In this document: piece after piece, positions 6,023-10,113 of the stretch
Layout: each line of letters opens with the position of its first letter
How positions within the stretch are numbered: position 1 is the first letter of the stretch
Assembly: GCA_021737445.1 (NCBI GenBank)
Contig: JAIPDY010000108.1
Coordinates: 1 to 10,113 of the forward strand
DNA from: Desulfotignum sp.
GTDB taxonomy: Bacteria; Desulfobacterota; Desulfobacteria; Desulfobacterales; Desulfobacteraceae
Length of the DNA: 10,113 bases
Reading direction: 5' to 3'
Position numbers and translations under genes: made by a program
The notes under the pieces: generated by a model
What the model saw: only the letters and a program-made list of their open reading frames with translations
What the model was told of the DNA's origin: nothing
The model's database searches: none

Positions 6023-6147
6023 GTCGGGCCTCCTTGTCAGGGTCGGATTTCGGGGGCAGTGAGATGTTATCTGCATTGCCCCTTTGAAAAAAATATAATA
6101 CAACACGACATAATTACCATGAAATATTTACACTCAGGGGAGGACAG

Positions 6148-6523
6148 ATGATCGATTTTCAAGGCCGGGCAGCAGTGGTGACCGGTGCCGGGGCCGGCAT
6201 CGGCCGGGCCTATGTTCTGGAACTGGCCCGGCGGGGGGCTGCGGTGGTGGTCAATGATATCGGCCAGAGAGAGGACGGGCAGTTCTGTGCTGATGCGGTG
6301 GTGGAAGAGATCCGGGCCGCCGGGGGGCAGGCTGCGGCGAGTCATGCATCCGTGGCCACTCTGGCGGGCGGGCAAAGGGGTGTGCATCGGCGATACCGAA
6401 AGATCCATTGCGGCCGAGGAGATCCAGGAACGGTTCGATGAGATCTGCGCCATTGACCGGGTGAGAGAATTTGGCACCTGTGGGGAGATTTATCAGCTAG
6501 GCCGCCCTCTGACCGGGCGGTGA
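6148..6523 (+). pseudogene. Short-chain dehydrogenase gene with internal deletion and frameshift
   Basis: GGGAGG precedes an ATG at 6148. The first 71 codons are a good SDR start: VTGAGAGIGRAYVLELARRG at 11-30 holds the TGxxxGIG cofactor loop, VVVNDIG at 33-39 the following acidic turn, and ADAVVEEIRAAGGQ at 48-61 the next helix. This is the style of the MFE-2-like SDRs. At about 6361 the frame is lost, and the neighbouring plus frame reads GKGVCIGDTERSIAAEEIQE to a TGA at 6521-6523. That looks like the C-terminal tail of the same type of enzyme. About 170 residues, including the catalytic Ser and YxxxK, are missing, so the product cannot be active. The C-terminal assignment is less sure than the N-terminal one. 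Confidence 0.7.
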
Positions 6524-6582
6524 CCTCTGCGGCATAATAGAGGCATTGTACAAAACTGTGTCACCTCTTGCATGAATTTTTT

Positions 6583-7638
6583 TCAAAAAAGCAGTCCATC
6601 ATTCACAAGCTGCTGAAAATGGTCCAGGACAGTCTGTTCAAAGGGCCGGTAATCTATGTTGAGTGACTCCCTGCTTTTGGTGTTGTCGAGTGCCATGTGA
6701 AATCCGATATTTCTGGCCACATATTTTCGGGTACGGCCGTACAGCGGGGCCACCAGCCAGAAAAACCATTTGGGGGCTAGCCGCCGGGGAAACGGGTAGG
6801 CTTTTCCATATTGTTTTTTCAAAATATTTGCAATGTCCATCAGGGAGGCTGATTTGTTGACAATGATATGCCGGCCTTCCGCTTCCGGTGTCAACCCGGC
6901 CCGGATGTGTGCCAGGGCCACATCCCGGACATCCACCATTCCGAAACGCAGGTCCGGAACCCCGGATTTGAAGGTACCGTTGCCGAACTCGATCATGGTT
7001 TTAATGCTGGCGGAATCGGTCCTCCGGGTGAGAGACGGCCCGAGGATCCATCCGGGATTGATGACCACCAGATCCCATTGTGACTGGTTTTCCACCATGG
7101 ACCAGGCTGCTTTTTCAGCCACGGTTTTTGAATAGCAATAAGGCTGGTGATCAACACTGCTGGTGGTGTTCCAGTGATTTTCTGTAAACAGGTTATTGCC
7201 GGTAAGAGCGATATCTGCACAGTCACCGAAAATGGCGGCAATGCTGCTGGTCAGAACCACCCGCTCGACCGATGACTGACGGCTGGCAGACCCCAGCACA
7301 TTTTCTGTCCCCTGCCTGGCGGGTTTGATAAGGTCATTTTCCGGATCTTTCGGATTATCCAATAAAAAAGGTGAGGCGGTATGGCATACCAGTTCACACC
7401 CTTCCATGGCTGCATCAAAGCTGCCCTCCTGCAACAGATCTGCATTGAACACCTTCAATTTTCCGGAAGATCGTTCTGCCAGGCCGGTCAGGTGTCCATA
7501 TTTTGCCGTGTCAGAAACATCCCGGACCGTTGCATGCACTGTCATACCCTCTTCCAGCAGTTGTTTGACAATCCATGATGCCAGATATCCGCTCCCCCCT
7601 GTTACCAGCACCGGTTTTTTTGGATCGATTTTTTTCAC
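6583..7638 (-). CDS. NAD(P)-dependent epimerase/dehydratase, dihydroflavonol-4-reductase-like, 351 aa
   Basis: This is an intact extended SDR. VLVTGGSGYLASWIVKQLLE (10-29) is the Rossmann loop TGxxGxxA, and Arg39 in ATVRD suggests NADP preference. ADLL (67-70) and HTASPF (86-91) follow as usual for dihydroflavonol-reductase/3-beta-HSD-like enzymes. The catalytic set is Ser131 or Ser132 in VVLTSS, Tyr167 and Lys171 in YCYSK, and NPGWILGPSL (194-203) lies after it. Length is normal. The start is a GTG at 7638-7636, supported by AAGGAGG 6 bases upstream. The ATG-less start is unusual but well placed. Likely reaction: NAD(P)H-linked reduction of a ketone or aldehyde; the substrate is unknown. Pieces of a second copy lie at 4591-4770. 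Confidence 0.88.
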   Translation of the reverse strand: MKKIDPKKPVLVTGGSGYLASWIVKQLLEEGMTVHATVRDVSDTAKYGHLTGLAERSSGKLKVFNADLLQEGSFDAAMEGCELVCHTASPFLLDNPKDPENDLIKPARQGTENVLGSASRQSSVERVVLTSSIAAIFGDCADIALTGNNLFTENHWNTTSSVDHQPYCYSKTVAEKAAWSMVENQSQWDLVVINPGWILGPSLTRRTDSASIKTMIEFGNGTFKSGVPDLRFGMVDVRDVALAHIRAGLTPEAEGRHIIVNKSASLMDIANILKKQYGKAYPFPRRLAPKWFFWLVAPLYGRTRKYVARNIGFHMALDNTKSRESLNIDYRPFEQTVLDHFQQLVNDGLLF

Positions 7639-7641
7639 AAC

Positions 7642-7833
7642 TCACCTCCTTGTGTTCATTTTGCCGCTGTCAGTGTTTTTTTCCGGTATCCCCACAGATC
7701 CTGAAAATTGAGATGTTTCGTTGTCGTTGCTCCCAAAAGTTGTCTGTCGGTTGTTGTCAATACCTGCGCCTGAATATGTGTACCCAAAACCCCCAGGGGT
7801 GTCAATGACATTCGGTTTCAACCCGCATATGTC
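7642..7833 (-). pseudogene. Possible 3' remnant of a gene upstream of the epimerase
   Basis: The minus strand is open to a TGA at 7644-7642, three bases before the epimerase GTG, and the stop lies in the epimerase ribosome site. The frame reads LKPNVIDTPGGFGYTYSGAG, then IDNNRQTTFGSNDNETSQFS and GSVGIPEK: Gly, Asn, Ser and Thr rich, as in a surface or outer-membrane protein. Beyond about 7834 the sequence is sbcD on the other strand, so the 5' part would be lost. The tight spacing suggests former translational coupling. No family is recognised; it may be chance. Confidence 0.25.
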
Positions 7834-8380
7834 TGCCGGCATGTGGTGGTCACTGCCGGCAACCATGATTCCCCATCCTTTCTGGACGTCCCCAAAGAAC
7901 TGCTTTCAGCCCTCAATGTCCATGTGGTGGGGGCCGTTTCCGACGATCCGGCCGATGAGGTGATCGTGCTTACGGGTGAACAGCGTGAGCCCAGGGCCAT
8001 TGTGTGTGCCGTGGCGGAACAACAGCGGGCAGTATTTGAGAAAACCGGCCACCCGGATCTGCCCGTCATTGCCATGGGGCATTTGTTCACAGCCGGTGGG
8101 AAAACCGTGGACGGCGACGGGGTCCGGGAGCTGTACGTGGGGGGTCACTGGCCCATGTGGGCAGGGAGGTGTTCCCGCGGTGCATCGATTACCTGGCCCT
8201 GGGCCTGTCCAAAATGGCTTCCCGCAAGGTTCGGGTGGATTCCCTGTTCCTGGACGAGGGGTTCGGCACCCTGGATGAAGAGGCCCTGGAGACCGCCCTG
8301 GACACCCTGTCTGGCCTTCATCAGGACGGCAAACTCATCGGGATCATCTCCCATTTCCCGGCATTGCGGGACCGCATCAT
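7834..8380 (+). pseudogene. sbcDC: Collapsed sbcD-sbcC operon remnant
   Basis: Bases 7834-8138 read SbcD, the metallophosphoesterase subunit of the SbcCD nuclease, from CRHVVVTAGNHDSPSFLD through EVIVLTGEQREPRAIVCAV and VIAMGHLFTAGGKTVDGDGV. A six-G run at 8139-8144 shifts the frame, and SbcD resumes at 8145 as SLAHVGREVFPRCIDYLALG. At about 8193-8205 this passes without a break into the SbcC end: LSKMASRKVRVDSLFLDEGF, then GTLDEEALETAL and IISHFPALRDRI, with Walker B and D-loop. The SbcD N-terminus, its capping part and nearly all of SbcC are gone. An inner SbcD deletion is likely at CAV/AEQQR (about 8012). LALG is common to the ends of both fused parts. SbcCD cleaves hairpins and DNA ends in intact form. 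Confidence 0.85.
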
Positions 8381-8386
8381 TGGAAG

Positions 8387-9190
8387 TCAAGTAAAGGATT
8401 TGTATGAAGAAGTTATTTTTTTCAACTTGAAAACATCTGTTACACAATAACTTTTTCGATATTCAAATGGTATGTTTTGGTGGGTAAATATCAGTTTTTC
8501 AATTTCCAACAGAGGATGATCTTCATTTATTCTCAGGTGAGTAGCGATATTTTTTTCAGCCAAAGCCACTCCAAACAGTTCTATATGACTGATGGTCGGA
8601 ATGTTGAATTCTTTTTCCAGGAATATATATAAAGGTTCCTTTTCAAAATCCCGGGGTTGGTATTTTCCCATCTTCTGAAACAGGTTTCGTGGAAAGTATG
8701 ATATACAATAGACAAAAGGGGTGCTTTTTGAAAGAATGAGTCGTCTCAATTCCCATAAATTCTGATTTTTCTCAAGAGCCAAATACTGCCGGATTTTCAT
8801 ATCTCCTCGAACTTTTTTCAAGTTCAGGAAAGTAAATTCGGTAATAAGAGGTTTTTCTTTAAAATCAGTCACAAAAGGGTAAAATAAAAGTTTTTGAAGT
8901 CTTTCTGAAGTAGACGTGACAAAAGTCCCTTTTCCCTGGATACGGTGTATTAAACCCTTCTGGACAAGTTCTTCAAATGCTTTCCGCACTGTAGCAAGGC
9001 TCAGATGGTTCAAGCCAGATACCTTACGTTCCGATGGAAGGCGTGTTCCCGCTTTTAAGCAGCCTTTCTCTATTTGATCTTGTATAACCCTGGCCAGCTG
9101 GAAATATACCGGTCTGCCTTCATTTTCAGAACGGGAGAATGGAATCGGCCCGCCTATCAGCTGCTCCATCTGTTTTACTTCATTTTCCAT
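8387..9190 (-). CDS. GntR-family transcription regulator with UTRA domain, 267 aa
   Basis: Residues about 25-92 are a GntR winged helix: RPVYFQLARVIQDQIEKGCL, then GTRLPSERKVS, SLATVRKAFEELVQKGLIHR and GKGTFV. The rest (about 105-260) fits the UTRA effector domain of the HutC/FarR subgroup, with LWELRRLILSKSTPFVY, PLYIFLEKEF and HPLLEIEKLIFTHQNIPFEY at the usual places. The ligand is unknown. Such proteins are normally dimeric repressors released by a small molecule. The start at 9190 has a weak AGGG 9 bases upstream; a second Met at residue 8 is possible. It lies 197 bases downstream of ald on the same strand. An inverted repeat at 9230-9246 in its leader may be its own operator. AT-richer than ald, so it may have a different origin. 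Confidence 0.88.
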   Translation of the reverse strand: MENEVKQMEQLIGGPIPFSRSENEGRPVYFQLARVIQDQIEKGCLKAGTRLPSERKVSGLNHLSLATVRKAFEELVQKGLIHRIQGKGTFVTSTSERLQKLLFYPFVTDFKEKPLITEFTFLNLKKVRGDMKIRQYLALEKNQNLWELRRLILSKSTPFVYCISYFPRNLFQKMGKYQPRDFEKEPLYIFLEKEFNIPTISHIELFGVALAEKNIATHLRINEDHPLLEIEKLIFTHQNIPFEYRKSYCVTDVFKLKKITSSYKSFT

Positions 9191-9229
9191 TTTTTGCCCT
9201 GTTGTGGTTAGAATCTTTTTCCATTTTTT

Positions 9230-9246
9230 ATTGGAATTTTACCAAT
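9230..9246. promoter_or_regulatory. Palindrome in the gntR leader, candidate operator
   Basis: ATTGG (9230-9234) and CCAAT (9242-9246) flank AATTTTA, giving a 17-bp palindrome with AT-rich centre, 40 bases before the regulator's start. GntR-family proteins often bind short palindromes with AT centres in their own leaders. Binding here is inference. Confidence 0.35.
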
Positions 9247-9328
9247 AATTCAAGCCATATTTCATTCAGGGGGTGATCGTGTTTTCAGTTTAATCCATTT
9301 TGCCTTTGATTTGGGACTTGTAAGGGAT

Positions 9329-9358
9329 GTATATGGGGTATTCCGTATTCCCATATAC
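9329..9358. repeat. Inverted repeat downstream of ald
   Basis: GTATATGGG (9329-9337) and CCCATATAC (9350-9358) are perfect 9-bp arms around 12 bases. The centre contains the direct repeat GTATTCC twice (9338-9344 and 9345-9351). It lies 29 bases after the ald stop. Neither strand has a T-tract after the stem, so a terminator is possible but not typical. Confidence 0.55.
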
Positions 9359-9387
9359 AAAGATTTCAAATCAATTCAAGTGGACAT

Positions 9388-10113
9388 TCATGATGTCTTC
9401 AATACTGATTTAATCGGTGTGTAAGGCATATCAAAGGTTTCAGCCACCGGTCTGCATACCAGACTGCCTGTCGCATAATTGATCCCTTTTGCAAAACCGG
9501 TATCCTGCTGGCACAGGTTCTGCCAGCCATTGTCCGCAATTTTCAGTGCATAGGGTAGTGTCATATTTGTCAGAGCAATAGTTGATGTAAGCGGCACTGC
9601 CCCCGGCATATTTGCCACACAGTAATGGATCACCCCATCTACATCATAAATGGGATCATAATGGGTGGTGGGCCGGGAGGTTTCAAAACAACCTCCCTGG
9701 TCAATAGCCACATCCACGATGACCGCTCCTTTTTTCATGAAGGACAACATATCCCGGGTGATCAGTTTCGGTGCCTTTGCACCTGCCACCAGCACGGCGC
9801 CGATGACCAGATCCGCCGTCTGCACAAGTTCCCGGATCAGGGCCGGTGAGGACATCAGGGACCGGCAGTTGGAGGGCATGACTTCGGACAGGTACCGCAG
9901 CCGGTCGATATTCATGTCCAGAATGGTGACATCCGCCCCCATGCCGCAGGCCACCTTTGCCGCGTGGATCCCCACCATCCCGCCGCCGATCACCAGCACC
10001 CTGGCACCGGGTGTCCCGGTGACGCCGCCCATGAGACAACCCCGGCCCCCGAAGGTCCGCTCAAGGTATTTGGCACCCTGCTGAGTAGCCAGACGTCCGG
10101 CAACCTCACTCAT
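9388..10113 (-). CDS. ald: Alanine dehydrogenase, C-terminal 241 residues (5' end outside window)
   Basis: Alanine dehydrogenase interconverts L-alanine and pyruvate plus ammonia with NAD. The frame starts at the right edge with MSEVAGRLATQQGAKYLERT, which corresponds to about residue 133 of the usual 370-residue enzyme, so this Met is internal. The NAD-binding loop IGGGMVG is at 42-48, Asp66 in TILD contacts the ribose, and LVIGAVLVAGAKAPKLIT (102-119), VDVAIDQGGCFETSRPTTH (133-151) and YCVANMPGAVPLTST (164-178) are family signatures. Asp138 is the catalytic Asp of the IDQGG motif. The substrate-binding Lys and His lie in the missing N-terminal part. The visible part is intact to the usual C-terminus. 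The high GC resembles that of the antiporter and epimerase. Confidence 0.95.
   Translation of the reverse strand: MSEVAGRLATQQGAKYLERTFGGRGCLMGGVTGTPGARVLVIGGGMVGIHAAKVACGMGADVTILDMNIDRLRYLSEVMPSNCRSLMSSPALIRELVQTADLVIGAVLVAGAKAPKLITRDMLSFMKKGAVIVDVAIDQGGCFETSRPTTHYDPIYDVDGVIHYCVANMPGAVPLTSTIALTNMTLPYALKIADNGWQNLCQQDTGFAKGINYATGSLVCRPVAETFDMPYTPIKSVLKTS

Noticed and set aside
6502..6520. GC stem CCGCCC/GGGCGG as a terminator
   Set aside because: It lies in the coding tail of the SDR remnant and no T-tract follows.
9625..10084. Plus- and minus-strand frames overlapping ald
   Set aside because: The ald frame is unmistakable; the others are shadows.
1..10113. CRISPR array, tRNA, rRNA or full transposase
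   Set aside because: No regularly spaced repeats, no tRNA-like cloverleaf and no DDE or HUH transposase motifs were seen on either strand.

Overview
The window looks like a gene-poor, eroded accessory region of a bacterial chromosome. The codon and base style, the AF1514-family protein, the MFE-2-like SDR and the form of the SbcC end suggest a Deltaproteobacterium of the Desulfobacterales type. That placement is inference; no 16S or other marker gene is present.

Layout. Positions 1-500 (minus) hold the first 166 codons of a class II Fic (AMPylase-type) protein with an N-terminal winged helix, reading off the left edge. A perfect inverted repeat lies directly upstream of it. Positions 501-1458 hold one small ORF with a strong ribosome site and several scraps, including a frameshifted small ORF. 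Positions 1459-2253 (minus) encode an alpha/beta hydrolase. Positions 2272-3290 hold only short pieces: a hypothetical ORF, a tiny zinc-ribbon protein, a tiny ORF on the plus strand, and a 129-bp stretch bounded by inverted repeats. Positions 3295-4266 (plus) encode an intact CaCA-family sodium/calcium antiporter.

From 4267 to 8390 intact genes alternate with visibly broken ones. There is a 5' fragment of a GSU2403-like nucleotidyltransferase. It is fused to a 180-bp mosaic made of four separated pieces of an epimerase gene whose full copy lies at 6583-7638. Next come a strong hairpin, a Phd/VapC-type toxin-antitoxin pair whose toxin is cut short, an AF1514 protein, an SDR gene with an internal deletion, the intact dihydroflavonol-reductase-like epimerase, and an sbcD-sbcC operon collapsed to about 550 bp. 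At least two of the mosaic joins fall on 6-8 bp direct repeats, which points to repeated deletion by slippage or microhomology joining.

Positions 8387-10113 (minus) hold a GntR/UTRA regulator downstream of the C-terminal two-thirds of alanine dehydrogenase, which enters from the right edge. The intergenic space between them has two inverted repeats that could be regulatory. No CRISPR array, tRNA, rRNA or complete transposase was found. The intact genes do not form one obvious pathway. The main story is genome erosion around a few surviving genes.
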